From contig JBJECG010000059.1 in assembly GCA_051870875.1 (NCBI GenBank), positions 1 through 64,000 of the forward strand: a stretch of 64,000 bases of DNA, read 5' to 3'. Below the pieces are notes generated by a model. It had not been told where the DNA came from. It did not search any database and saw only the letters and a program-made list of their open reading frames with translations. The number at the start of each line of letters is the position of its first letter. Within the stretch, counting starts at the first letter, position 1. The translations under genes were made by a program, and so were the position numbers. Shown piece by piece: positions 7,793-17,454 of this stretch. Source of the stretch: Aphodosoma sp051870875. Lineage in GTDB: Bacteria > Bacteroidota > Bacteroidia > Bacteroidales > Paludibacteraceae.

Positions 7793-8819
7793 GCTGCAAC
7801 ATGTGACAACCGATAAACTGGTTTCTGATATTCGGAGTATTATTGAACAAGGCCGTCAACAAGCATACGCGGCAGCCAATCAAATTACGGTACTTACCTA
7901 TTGGCACATTGGGCGGCGAATAGTGGAAGAAGAACAGCATGGAGAAGCTCGTGCGCAGTATGGTACTCGGTTGATTAAAACATTGGCAGAACAGCTGATG
8001 CCTAAATACGGTAGTACATTCAGCAAGCGAAATTTGGATTACTTTCGCCAATTTTATCTGTGTTTCAATGATTTGGAGATTGTGAACACGCGTGTTCACA
8101 ATCTGACTTGGTCGCACTTCCGCTCGATTATACAGATTGCAGACCCTAAAGCCAGAGAGTGGTATGTAAAAGAGGCATCGGAGCAGATGTGGAGTGTAAG
8201 GACACTCAATCGCAACATTGGTACGCAATACTATGGCCGCCGTATGGCTTGTGTAAGGGAAGGATTGGCGTTACCCTCTCCTGATATTGAAGCCAATGAT
8301 CCATTGGAATATATAAAAAGTCCGGTGGTTGCCGAGTTTTTAGGCTTCCGCAAGGATAGCAAATATGACGAAAGCCAGTTGGAACAAGCCTTAATAGATC
8401 ACCTGCAACAATTTATCATGGAATTGGGACGTGGTTTTGCATTTGTCGATAGGCAGAAACACATTTCAACGGACACAGGTGATTTTTACATTGATCTTGT
8501 GTTCTATAACATCAAGCTCAAACGTTACGTGTTGTTTGAATTGAAAACACATCCTCTGACACACGCAGATGTGGGGCAATTGGATATGTATGTTCGGATG
8601 TATGATGACCTTGTAAAAGATGAGAATGATAACCCGACAATAGGCATACTGCTCTGTACCGAGACCGATAAAGTCTTGGCTAAATACTCCGTACTTAATG
8701 GTAGCGAGCAACTTTTTGCTGCCAAATATATGGCTTATATGCCGACGGAGGAAGAGTTGAGCCGAGAGATAGAACAGCAAAAACGTTTCTTCTTGGAACA
8801 ACACGGAATGGAGGAGTGA
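7779..8819 (+). CDS. DUF1016 / YhcG-type PD-(D/E)XK nuclease family protein
   Basis: A 346-residue protein with an N-terminal helical DUF1016 domain (LTYWHIGRRIVEEEQHG, LTWSHFRSIIQ) and a C-terminal PD-(D/E)XK nuclease-like domain. Candidate catalytic residues are the Asp in DFYIDLVFY near residue 235 and E-x-K in LFELKTHPL near residue 253. Such genes are often embedded in Bacteroidota type I RM operons, but their function is not settled. The gene overlaps hsdM by 14 bases and ends 1 base before hsdS, so it is an integral operon member. A perfect 26-base palindrome (8078-8103) lies inside it, encoding VNTRVHN. Confidence 0.88.
   Translation: MEKNKLQHVTTDKLVSDIRSIIEQGRQQAYAAANQITVLTYWHIGRRIVEEEQHGEARAQYGTRLIKTLAEQLMPKYGSTFSKRNLDYFRQFYLCFNDLEIVNTRVHNLTWSHFRSIIQIADPKAREWYVKEASEQMWSVRTLNRNIGTQYYGRRMACVREGLALPSPDIEANDPLEYIKSPVVAEFLGFRKDSKYDESQLEQALIDHLQQFIMELGRGFAFVDRQKHISTDTGDFYIDLVFYNIKLKRYVLFELKTHPLTHADVGQLDMYVRMYDDLVKDENDNPTIGILLCTETDKVLAKYSVLNGSEQLFAAKYMAYMPTEEELSREIEQQKRFFLEQHGMEE
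8078..8103. repeat. perfect 26-base palindrome inside the DUF1016 gene
   Basis: The arms GATTGTGAACACG and CGTGTTCACAATC are exact reverse complements with no loop. They lie within the coding region just before the conserved LTWSHFR segment. The dyad is the size of a dimeric repressor or recombinase site. Confidence 0.9.
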
Positions 8820-8820
8820 T

Positions 8821-9948
8821 ATGGGAGCGAGTAATGTAAAATGGGTTCGGCTGGGAGATTATATTTCTCCAAGACGTGAGAATAACTCTTCACTCAAATA
8901 TGGTATTGACCTTATTGAAGGAGTGAACAGCGATGGTGAGTTTCAACCGACTAAGGCTCTCACTGACAACATTAATCTAAAGCCTTATAAGGTTGTTAGG
9001 CATGGCGATATAGTCTATAATCCATCAAGATTGAATATAGGTTCTTTGGCTTATAGAACAGGAGACATGTGCATTGTTTCTCATCTGTATCAAGTGTTTT
9101 ACATAAAAGAGAAATACCAATCAAGATTATCTGCGGAGTTTTTAACTCTCTATCTTAGACGAAGTGAATTCTATAGATATGTGGATTATGATAATTTCGG
9201 TAGTCAAAGAGCAGAATACAATCTGCGTAAATTGAGTGAATTACTTATTCCACTACCATCTCCAGACGAGCAACAGAAAGTTGTGAATGCGTGGAAAGCA
9301 TTCCGGGAAATCAAAGAACAAAACGAGACTAAGGCAGCTCCGCTTATGCAGGTCTGCCAAAGCTATATTCAGGAATTGAAACACAAATATCCGATGCAAG
9401 AAATCGGACCGTATATTGAAGAATATGATGAAAGGAATTCTGATGAAATATATCGTCTTGATGATGTAAGAGGTATTAGCATAGAAAAGAAGATTATAGA
9501 CACAAAAGCAAATATGGATGGGGTCAAATTAACTCCATATAAGATTTTCAAGACAAATACTTTTTGCTATGTAACAATAACATCTCGTAATGGAGAAAAA
9601 ATCACATTGGCATTAAACAGCAATAATAACAATCTCATTGTATCATCATCATATATAACGTTTGACATTAATGATAAGGAAAAGATTCTACCGGAATTCT
9701 TATACCTATGGTTCTGCCGTCCTGAATTTGACCGTTACGCCCGTTTTAACTCATGGGGAAGTGCGCGTGAAGCATTCTCCTTTGCAGATATGAAACGTTG
9801 CAAAATACCTCTTCCTCCCATTGACGTCCAACGTGCAATCGTCAATATATACAAATGTGCAAACGAAGCAAAGCAAATAGCCAAAGAAGCCGACCGACTT
9901 TCTCGCGAAGTTTGCCCGGCATTGCTTCAACATGTCATACATTCTTAA
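8821..9948 (+). CDS. hsdS: type I restriction-modification system, specificity subunit
   Basis: This 375-residue HsdS has two target-recognition domains. The first covers about residues 1-150 and ends in LLIPLPSPDEQQKVVNAW; the second, about 190-340, ends in CKIPLPPIDVQRAIVNIY. Each is followed by a helical conserved region that sets the spacer. The two half-sites cannot be predicted from sequence alone. It is a single complete copy: I see no silent hsdS cassette, flanking inverted repeat or adjacent invertase, so shuffling is not supported here. It sits 1 base after the DUF1016 gene and 12 bases before hsdR. Confidence 0.95.
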   Translation: MGASNVKWVRLGDYISPRRENNSSLKYGIDLIEGVNSDGEFQPTKALTDNINLKPYKVVRHGDIVYNPSRLNIGSLAYRTGDMCIVSHLYQVFYIKEKYQSRLSAEFLTLYLRRSEFYRYVDYDNFGSQRAEYNLRKLSELLIPLPSPDEQQKVVNAWKAFREIKEQNETKAAPLMQVCQSYIQELKHKYPMQEIGPYIEEYDERNSDEIYRLDDVRGISIEKKIIDTKANMDGVKLTPYKIFKTNTFCYVTITSRNGEKITLALNSNNNNLIVSSSYITFDINDKEKILPEFLYLWFCRPEFDRYARFNSWGSAREAFSFADMKRCKIPLPPIDVQRAIVNIYKCANEAKQIAKEADRLSREVCPALLQHVIHS

Positions 9949-9960
9949 ACAACAACGATT

Positions 9961-12900
9961 ATGACAAACAAAGGAAAATATTATGAAAGTCAATTCGAGG
10001 AGGCAACCATCAAACTTCTCCGCGAAGCACACTGGCAATATGCATTTGGTGATGACATTCACAGGAAATATACCGATCCACTCATTGAAGAGGACTTAAG
10101 GAATTTTCTCGCCGTTCAATACAAAGACAAGAATTTGACCACCTCCGAGATGGACAGCATTGTCGCCAATCTGCGTAATACAGGTGGACAAAATGACTAT
10201 TATGCTCTTCGGAATACCTTTTTGCTCTATCGTGACGGGTATGATTTTGCATATAGCGATGGACGGAGTAATCCGTTTCGTTTGGAATACATTGACTTCG
10301 GGCATCCAGACCATAATATTTTCCGTTGCGTCAATCAGTTTGTCATGGAGCAAGGTCGAGAGAATCGTCGCCCGGATATCCTGCTTTTCATAAACGGCAT
10401 ACCAGTCTGCATCATCGAATTGAAAAATCCGACCAAACAAAACGCTACTATACGTGATGCGCATACGCAGATTTGCACGCGCTATATGCGGGATATTCCG
10501 GCATTGCTGAAATATTGCGCATTGGCAGTAATAAGTGACGGAGCAAAAAATGCTTTGGGTACGACATACACGCCATTTGAATTTTTCTACGAATGGAAAA
10601 AGATTGAGAATGAGGACAAAGCCGGAAAGGGACTTGACACACTTCGTACACTTATTCGCGGAGCACTTTCTCCGGAACGCATATTAGAGATATTACGGGA
10701 TTATGTTTATTTTCCCGATCCTACAAAAGAAGACGACACGACCGAAATTGTATGCCGGTACCCGCAGTTTTTCGCTACCCGCAAACTGCGAGACAATATC
10801 CTTGACCATTTGCGTTCTGTCGGAGGTGATGGAAAAGGCGGCACATATTTCGGAGCCACAGGGTGTGGAAAAACATATACCATGCTGTTCCTTGCCCGCC
10901 AACTGGCTTTGCGATGCAGGAAGCAACTGGGTAGCCCGACTATTCTCATCATAGTAGACAGGGAGGATTTGGAAACACAGACAGGAAAACTATTCTGTCG
11001 CTCGAAACAATATCTTGAAGACGAAGCTGTAAAAGTCTTTGAAACAAGAAAGGAACTTGCAGAAGAGATGAGTATGCGCAAGACTGGCGGGGTCTATATT
11101 ACCACAATTCAGAAATTCGCAGAGACTACAGGATTGCTTACAGAACGTTCCAATGTCATTTGCCTAAGTGATGAAGCGCATCGTTCCCAAAACAATATAG
11201 GTTCTAAACTGTCCATCCAAGCCGAAGGAGATACCGGCAAGATAGGAGCGAAAATCACATATGGCTTTGCCAAATATCTGCGGGATGCATTGCCTAACGC
11301 CACATACGTAGGTTTTACGGGAACACCCATTGACGAAACCGTACATGTATTTGGGAAGGTTGTAGATCAATATACGATGAAGGAGTCGGAGGATGACGGC
11401 ATCACTGTCCCAATCAAATATGATCCCCGATTGGCTCGTGTATTTCTCAATAAAGAACAGGCAGAGAAAGTAGAAGAATATTATCGCCTATGTGCGGACG
11501 AAGGGGCAACGCCGGAGGATATTGCCAAGAGCAAAGCCGCCATGTCGAGTATGGAGGTGATCATCGGTGATGAAGATGTCCTTCATCGTGTTGCCAACGA
11601 CATTATCGAAGATTATAAGCGTCGGACTGAGACAACAGACCGTCTGCAAAAGGCCATGATTACTTGCGCCGACCGCAAAATAGCATTCAGGTTGTATAAA
11701 ATCATGCGGGAGATGCAGCCCGACTGGTTCGAGAAGAAGAAAGCATTGAATGAACTTGTATTGACCGCAGACGAAAAGAACAAACTGCATGACATTGCAT
11801 TTGTCAATATGGTCATGACCAGGGATAAGGACGATGAAAAGGAACTTTACAATCTGCTTGGCGACAAGGAATATCGTAAATTCCTTGATGTAGAGTTCAA
11901 ATCGGAAAAATCGAATTTCCATATCTCCATCAATGTAGATATGTGGATTACGGGATTCGATGTGCCATGCCTGACAATGCTTTATAACGATAAACCGTTA
12001 TCGAAACACGCTCTAATTCAGACTATTTCGCGTGTAAACCGTAAATTCGGCACAAAAGAGTGTGGCTTTATCATCGACTACATTGGTATTCGCGAAGAGA
12101 TGAAAAAAGCCATGAAAAAATATGGTGGTGAAGTTGGACCTCAGGAAGATTTGGAGGTTGCACATGAAGTATTGCAGAACGAACTGCAACTTTTGCAAGA
12201 GCGATTGTCTGGATTGGTATTTGACCGTTTTTTCGGGAACAATGACCTTGCCCGACTTCAGTTTATTCAGGAAGCGGCAGAATATATCCTTGCCAACAGT
12301 GTTGAACGGAAAGGAGAGGTTTCCTTCCTCAAACTTTTTAAGGAACATGTCAAACGACTGCGCTCTGCTTATAATATCTGTAACCCAGCCGGCATTTTGA
12401 CAGAAGAAGAGGTAACATGGAGTCAATGCTTTATGGGTATCTGCTCATATGTGAACAAAATGACTACTACAGAGCATGATACGGAGAGCATGAACAGACA
12501 CGTGGAACAGATGGTTCAGGAAGCGATTCTTGCAAGTGGCGTGGAGCGGGTCATGAATGAAGGTGTTGAAGAAAATATTTTCAGCGACTCATTTGCCAAA
12601 GAGGTCGATGAAATAAAAATGCCGTTCACCAAGTTCCAGATTCTTTGCAAACTTGTCGCTAAAGCCATCAGAGCATACAGCCGGACAAACAAAATTCAGG
12701 CTGAACATTTCCAGAAAATGCTTGAAGAAACGATAGATGCCTATAATACAAGGGACAAGTTGATATTCACCAATGAAGTGACACAGAACGTGGTGAATGA
12801 TGTATGTGACATCGTTTCATACAAAATCAACGGACTGTCGAACAAGCTGATGAATATCCTGAAAGAACTTAAATCTGACAGCGAGAAATTCAAGGTTTTG

Positions 12901-13188
12901 GGGATTACTTTTGAGGAGAAAGCATTCTTTGATGTCCTTGTCGAAGTTAGAGACAAACACGGTTTTGAATATGCGGATGAACTGTGTATTGAATTGGCAA
13001 AGAAAATCAAGACACTGATTGATGATACCGCAGTTTATGCCGATTGGTTGAATAACGACAACCTAAAAAGCAAACTTGCCAGCGAACTTACATATCTTCT
13101 CTACAAAGAAGGTTATCCTCCTCAATGGGATGAAGAAGTATTCCAGAAAGTTCTGGAGCAGGTAGAAAATTACAAGAAACATGAATAA
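9961..13188 (+). CDS. hsdR: type I restriction-modification system, restriction subunit
   Basis: A full-length 1075-residue HsdR. The N-terminal nuclease domain has RPDILLFINGIPVCIIELKNP near residue 135 (PD...E-x-K). The SF2 motor follows: Walker A GATGCGKTYTM near 298, DEAH-box DEAHRSQ near 404, TGTPI near 452, and later helicase motifs TGFDVPCLTMLYNDKPL and QTISRVNRKF. The C-terminal third is helical and should bind the methyltransferase core. It translocates DNA and cleaves away from the unmethylated site. No frameshift or lost motif is visible, so the system looks intact. Confidence 0.96.
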   Translation: MTNKGKYYESQFEEATIKLLREAHWQYAFGDDIHRKYTDPLIEEDLRNFLAVQYKDKNLTTSEMDSIVANLRNTGGQNDYYALRNTFLLYRDGYDFAYSDGRSNPFRLEYIDFGHPDHNIFRCVNQFVMEQGRENRRPDILLFINGIPVCIIELKNPTKQNATIRDAHTQICTRYMRDIPALLKYCALAVISDGAKNALGTTYTPFEFFYEWKKIENEDKAGKGLDTLRTLIRGALSPERILEILRDYVYFPDPTKEDDTTEIVCRYPQFFATRKLRDNILDHLRSVGGDGKGGTYFGATGCGKTYTMLFLARQLALRCRKQLGSPTILIIVDREDLETQTGKLFCRSKQYLEDEAVKVFETRKELAEEMSMRKTGGVYITTIQKFAETTGLLTERSNVICLSDEAHRSQNNIGSKLSIQAEGDTGKIGAKITYGFAKYLRDALPNATYVGFTGTPIDETVHVFGKVVDQYTMKESEDDGITVPIKYDPRLARVFLNKEQAEKVEEYYRLCADEGATPEDIAKSKAAMSSMEVIIGDEDVLHRVANDIIEDYKRRTETTDRLQKAMITCADRKIAFRLYKIMREMQPDWFEKKKALNELVLTADEKNKLHDIAFVNMVMTRDKDDEKELYNLLGDKEYRKFLDVEFKSEKSNFHISINVDMWITGFDVPCLTMLYNDKPLSKHALIQTISRVNRKFGTKECGFIIDYIGIREEMKKAMKKYGGEVGPQEDLEVAHEVLQNELQLLQERLSGLVFDRFFGNNDLARLQFIQEAAEYILANSVERKGEVSFLKLFKEHVKRLRSAYNICNPAGILTEEEVTWSQCFMGICSYVNKMTTTEHDTESMNRHVEQMVQEAILASGVERVMNEGVEENIFSDSFAKEVDEIKMPFTKFQILCKLVAKAIRAYSRTNKIQAEHFQKMLEETIDAYNTRDKLIFTNEVTQNVVNDVCDIVSYKINGLSNKLMNILKELKSDSEKFKVLGITFEEKAFFDVLVEVRDKHGFEYADELCIELAKKIKTLIDDTAVYADWLNNDNLKSKLASELTYLLYKEGYPPQWDEEVFQKVLEQVENYKKHE

Positions 13189-13208
13189 TATAAATAGAAC
13201 AGATAGAT

Positions 13209-15512
13209 ATGCAACCAATATACATAGATTTACACATACATACTTCAGAGGATGCAAATAATCTGAATACTAACTACGATATAGCAGAATTGGTCGGTCA
13301 AATAAAGAAACTGAATGGAGACAGTCCATTTATGATTTCGTTAACAGATCACAACACCATTAACAAATCAGCCTATTTGAAGGCCAAAAACCTGGGTCTT
13401 AATTTAATTATTGGTGTAGAATTACACATTCAAAATCGGGCTGAAGCAAAATCATACCATTGTCATATATATTTTAACGCTCCTATAGAAGAGGCTGTAA
13501 TAGATTCGTTAAACGAGATTCTGAATGAGTTATATCCCAATAAATTGCCTAACAGGAATGATTCTAATACACCAGATATCCAAAAAGTTATCAATAGTTT
13601 TGATAGTTTCGATTTTATCTTATTGCCACATGGCTCACAAAAGCATGGTGCATTTAATTATAGCATCAATGATGGCGAAAATTTAGATAATGCCATTAAT
13701 AGAAGTATATATTATAATCAATTCGATGGTTTTACGTCAAGAAGCACCAAAGGACTGGAGGCAACTCATCGGTATTTTGAACGACTAGGAATATCGGAAT
13801 TCATTAATCTTGTGACTTGCTCGGACAACTATTCTCCCTATATATATCCTCGTTCGCATAGCGGCAATGATGATGATTTCATTCCAACGTGGATGTTTGC
13901 GCAACCAACATTTGATGGATTACGACTTTCGCTTTCTGAAAGTACAAGACTTGTGGCTAGTCACGAGAAACCAATAAGACGAAGTGATTATATTGGGCAT
14001 GTGGAACTACAGAATGAACACATAGATGTGAATGTAAATTTAACCGAAGGCCTGAATGTCGTAATTGGTGGATCTTCATCTGGAAAAACTTTATTTGTGG
14101 ATTCGTTGTATAGAAATATTCATCAGGATTTTGAGGGCTCAAAGTATATAGAGCGTTATGGTGTAGAGAATATGATTGTAGAGAATACAAGCGGAATGAC
14201 CCCATATTATATATCTCAAAATTTCATCGCAGAAAATATCTCGGATAATAACGAAAAAAGCATTGATAAAATAGAGATATTAAGGAATATTTTTCCAGCA
14301 GACGATGAAATTAATCGTAGTATTACAACGGGGCTAAATAAATTGCATGAGGTAATTAGTGAAATGTTGCAGTACGTGGAGAAAATAGAGGACTGCGAGC
14401 GAACCTTGAATGCGTTGCCTAATCCAGGACAGTTGATTGTTACTGGTATAGTGAAGAAAAATGTATTGAATATATTGATGCCAACGACTGAAGAAGAAAA
14501 TGCCGTTAAGTATCCCTTGAATCAATATAAAATCGATTTAGAAGCAATAGAGACTATCAGAACTTTTTTAGAAAATAATCCTTTGGTTGAGGATGCAAAT
14601 GAAGAGATTAACTCTATAAAAATGAAACTTGCTTTAGCAGCAAAGGCATATACCATGTTTGATGATGTGTCTATGGTCGTAAAAGAACATAAACAAGATG
14701 TAGACAGAATACTAAAAGACGAACTTGGACAGCAGCAATCCCGCATCACAAATAAGGATAGTTTGCTTAAAACAGTAGGTGAATATATAAAAGCTCTTAC
14801 AGGATTCAATCATTGCAAACAAGAATTGATTAAAACGAAATATTCTTTTCAGACTAGAGAGATAGAGGCAAGAGGACATAAATTGTCTGTGATTAATAAT
14901 TTTAGTTTTAATGAAAAGGTACTAGTGGATGCATTGAAATATTGTTTAAAATCTAATATCAATTCTATTGCAGATGTTACTCCGTGGAATTTGATGAGTC
15001 GCTATTTCAAGAAAAATCCAAATGTTGAATCATACAACGATATGACCCAGAAGGTATATACGAAATTAATGGATTTAAATACACGTTCGTATAAAATTAT
15101 AACGAAAGACGGGAAAGATTTTAGCAGTTTGAGTCCTGGATGGAAAACGGCAATTTTGTTGGATTTAATACTAGGATATGAACAAGATACTGCGCCCATT
15201 ATTATTGACCAACCAGAGGATAATTTGGCTGTAAAATATATAAACTCGACATTAACAGAAACTATCAAAGCAGTAAAATGGAGTAAGCAAGTGATTATGG
15301 TAAGCCACAATGCTACAATACCAATGATGGCAGATGCTCAAACAATTGTTGTTTGTGAAAACGATGGTAATAAAATAACCATTCGTTCTGCGTCATTAGA
15401 AAGCGAGGTTTTCGGACAAAAAGTATTGGACTATATTGCTGATCAAACTGATGGTGGCAGGACATCAATCAAAAAAAGAGTCAAGAAGTATAATTTTAAA
15501 AAATACAATTAA
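13209..15512 (+). CDS. PHP-domain/ABC-type ATPase fusion (TrlF-like)
   Basis: A 767-residue two-part protein. Residues 1-270 form a PHP metal-dependent phosphoesterase domain: DLHIHTSED (H9, H11), SLTDHNT and HGSQKHGA. Residues 270-750 form an SMC/RecF-like ATPase: Walker A GGSSSGKTLF near 285, a long helical coiled-coil insert (about 370-600), signature region LSPGWKTAILLDL near 640, Walker B IIIDQPEDN near 665 and H-loop VSHN. Such PHP-ATPases, often named TrlF-like, occur next to type I RM genes. I infer a defence nuclease gated by ATP. It starts 20 bases after hsdR on the same strand. Confidence 0.8.
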   Translation: MQPIYIDLHIHTSEDANNLNTNYDIAELVGQIKKLNGDSPFMISLTDHNTINKSAYLKAKNLGLNLIIGVELHIQNRAEAKSYHCHIYFNAPIEEAVIDSLNEILNELYPNKLPNRNDSNTPDIQKVINSFDSFDFILLPHGSQKHGAFNYSINDGENLDNAINRSIYYNQFDGFTSRSTKGLEATHRYFERLGISEFINLVTCSDNYSPYIYPRSHSGNDDDFIPTWMFAQPTFDGLRLSLSESTRLVASHEKPIRRSDYIGHVELQNEHIDVNVNLTEGLNVVIGGSSSGKTLFVDSLYRNIHQDFEGSKYIERYGVENMIVENTSGMTPYYISQNFIAENISDNNEKSIDKIEILRNIFPADDEINRSITTGLNKLHEVISEMLQYVEKIEDCERTLNALPNPGQLIVTGIVKKNVLNILMPTTEEENAVKYPLNQYKIDLEAIETIRTFLENNPLVEDANEEINSIKMKLALAAKAYTMFDDVSMVVKEHKQDVDRILKDELGQQQSRITNKDSLLKTVGEYIKALTGFNHCKQELIKTKYSFQTREIEARGHKLSVINNFSFNEKVLVDALKYCLKSNINSIADVTPWNLMSRYFKKNPNVESYNDMTQKVYTKLMDLNTRSYKIITKDGKDFSSLSPGWKTAILLDLILGYEQDTAPIIIDQPEDNLAVKYINSTLTETIKAVKWSKQVIMVSHNATIPMMADAQTIVVCENDGNKITIRSASLESEVFGQKVLDYIADQTDGGRTSIKKRVKKYNFKKYN

Positions 15513-15514
15513 AT

Positions 15515-15760
15515 ATGAAACTGAAATTTAATAAAACAGAGGAAGGTGATATTGCTGCTGTAATTCTTGATAATACAAAGCAGGAGGTGTTCTCGTACAT
15601 CAAAATGATTGCCGCTCTTCTTGACGGACAGCCTATCGAATGCGAATATGGTGAAGGTGTAACCTCCGAAGAACAAGAACAGATAAAAAGTTTAAATGAT
15701 GCCATATGGAAAAAAGTACATCCTGAAGGAGAAAATGGCGAGATGAATCTTTTTAATTAG
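15515..15760 (+). CDS. small acidic protein of the defence operon, unknown function
   Basis: An 81-residue acidic protein (many Glu and Asp) lacking a signal peptide or membrane segment. It starts 2 bases after the PHP-ATPase stop, so translation is probably coupled. I do not recognise a family. By position it is a likely partner, inhibitor or accessory of the ATPase. The gene is followed by a terminator hairpin, which makes it the last operon gene. Confidence 0.7.
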   Translation: MKLKFNKTEEGDIAAVILDNTKQEVFSYIKMIAALLDGQPIECEYGEGVTSEEQEQIKSLNDAIWKKVHPEGENGEMNLFN

Positions 15761-15821
15761 TATTGAGAATACATAGTAAACAAAGTGGTATTTACTATAT
15801 TGTCATTTACATAAAATATAA

Positions 15822-15858
15822 TCAGAAAATGGAGAAAAACCTTGCCTCCATTTTCTGA
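15822..15858. terminator. bidirectional terminator between the defence and mobilization blocks
   Basis: A 13-base-pair perfect stem (TCAGAAAATGGAG with CTCCATTTTCTGA) around an 11-base loop, between two convergent genes. It probably ends the defence operon and the relaxase operon alike. Confidence 0.65.
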
Positions 15859-15889
15859 TATACATGTGCTAATTCTTTAATATCAACAA

Positions 15890-17431
15890 TTATCTACTTC
15901 TACCTCGAATCTTAGTATGTTTTACGATTCGTGAAGCATAAATCATACACCTCCTCCAATAGGAATCTTCTTCCTCGTCCGGTCTGCGACCGTCCCATGG
16001 AAGGTCACAGGTGGAGCTACCGCCACCAGAGGAAACGGCAATCGGTGTTCCACCTATGAGGATATCGGCTATGGTGAATATTTTTGAGCGAAGTGAAGGG
16101 TCGGCAAGTTGGTCAAGGATTGTTTCTAATGTGGATTTCAAGTTATCATTATTTTCAGTAAGTGTTTTGACATCATTTCGCAACTGGAACAGTTCTCCGT
16201 AGTCCGCCAAGACATTGCGCTGAGCGGCTTCCACCTGCCGTGCCGCATCATTTCTGTATAGGGATTCTATCTTGCGAACAATCTCGGTAAATTGTTGAGC
16301 GATATGCCGGTTCTGGCGTTCCACCCATTTATCCGTACAGAACATAGGCGGTTTCTCTGTGATTTGTGGTGCCGTAAAATCCACCTTGTAATTACGAAAC
16401 GGCTGGATAACTGAACGAGCGTTGGCGGCATCTTTAGTCAGCAGCTCCAATTCCTGTTCTTTCTCATGAAGTTTATTGGATTTGTCTTCAAGTTTGGACT
16501 GATATTCAGAAATCTGTTTCAGTATCTCGGACTTTCGTGACTCGTATTCTCTGAGTTCAATTTGCCCGGAAGCCAAAGACTTATCAGTTTCTTCAAGTTG
16601 TGTTTGATAGTTATAAATCTGAGCCTCCAACTTCTGTATCATTGTTTGAAGTCCCTTGATCGCTTTCTCTGCCTGCTTTGCCTCTTTGGTCAGCTTGCGA
16701 ATATAGTCACGTTTGTGAAGATGCCGCACATTGCGTCCGTCAATACTGTCCCCACGTTCGAGACCGTATTTACTACCGACATCTTCATATAGAGAAGTGT
16801 GCATTTCTTTCAATATCTGTCCGTATTCAAACCTGTTCTTTCCGAACTTAGCCGACCACATTACACACTCACGACCACTTTTGGTGCGTTGTCCGACTGG
16901 AACAATCAGGGCATGAATATGCGGACTGCTTTCGTCAAGATGCACTTGGAACCCGACAATGTTTTCTTGTCCGTACCGTTTGGTACACCAGTCATAGACA
17001 TCTTTCGCCCAATGTTCAATTTCCTCGCACCGATGCAAATGGCTGTTGTCTGCATCCTTTTCCAAATTGACGGCCTGATTGCCGAAAGCCATTTCAATCG
17101 TCCTGTCGTGATTGCCACCGAAAATAAATCTGGCGCAACAATTCGGCTGAATCTTGCTATCTTGTTTGAAAGGCTTCCAGCCCAACTCAGTCAACCGTTC
17201 CTGCAAACGGACTTCAAGCGGTTTCTCATGATAGCCCAACGAATGGATCTTCCCGTTAGAACCAATCTCGAAATTCAACTTCATTCTCGTCTTGTCATAA
17301 TTATTTGTGGAGTCTTGATTTTTCCTGTCAATCTTGTCATCGTTCCAACGCCTTTCGTTTTCGTTGGCTTCTGCCGAGCTGAATGACTTGGCAGCTTCAA
17401 CGTGCATCGCTTGTTTGATATCAGTATTCAT
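15890..17431 (-). CDS. MobV-family relaxase (Mob/Pre type)
   Basis: A 513-residue protein. The N-terminal Mob_Pre relaxase domain contains AMHVEAAK near the start, the metal-binding HLDESSPHIHALIVPV near residue 185 (H-x-D...H-x-H) and LYEDVGSKYGLERG. A long coiled coil follows (about residues 270-370), then a C-terminal tail. It would nick oriT and pilot single-stranded DNA when a conjugative element supplies the transfer machinery. ATG 17431 is chosen: the frame extends to 17482 only through a TTG, and the upstream stretch overlaps a hairpin of the oriT-like region. Last gene of the mobilization module. Confidence 0.9.
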   Translation of the reverse strand: MNTDIKQAMHVEAAKSFSSAEANENERRWNDDKIDRKNQDSTNNYDKTRMKLNFEIGSNGKIHSLGYHEKPLEVRLQERLTELGWKPFKQDSKIQPNCCARFIFGGNHDRTIEMAFGNQAVNLEKDADNSHLHRCEEIEHWAKDVYDWCTKRYGQENIVGFQVHLDESSPHIHALIVPVGQRTKSGRECVMWSAKFGKNRFEYGQILKEMHTSLYEDVGSKYGLERGDSIDGRNVRHLHKRDYIRKLTKEAKQAEKAIKGLQTMIQKLEAQIYNYQTQLEETDKSLASGQIELREYESRKSEILKQISEYQSKLEDKSNKLHEKEQELELLTKDAANARSVIQPFRNYKVDFTAPQITEKPPMFCTDKWVERQNRHIAQQFTEIVRKIESLYRNDAARQVEAAQRNVLADYGELFQLRNDVKTLTENNDNLKSTLETILDQLADPSLRSKIFTIADILIGGTPIAVSSGGGSSTCDLPWDGRRPDEEEDSYWRRCMIYASRIVKHTKIRGRSR

Positions 17432-17454
17432 AATGTCTTTCTTAAAAGTGTTTT

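Noticed and set aside
8821..9948. Possible phase-variable hsdS
   Set aside because: Single complete gene; no silent cassette, flanking inverted repeats or neighbouring invertase seen. The recombinases at 21.9-24.6 kb belong to the mobilizable element.
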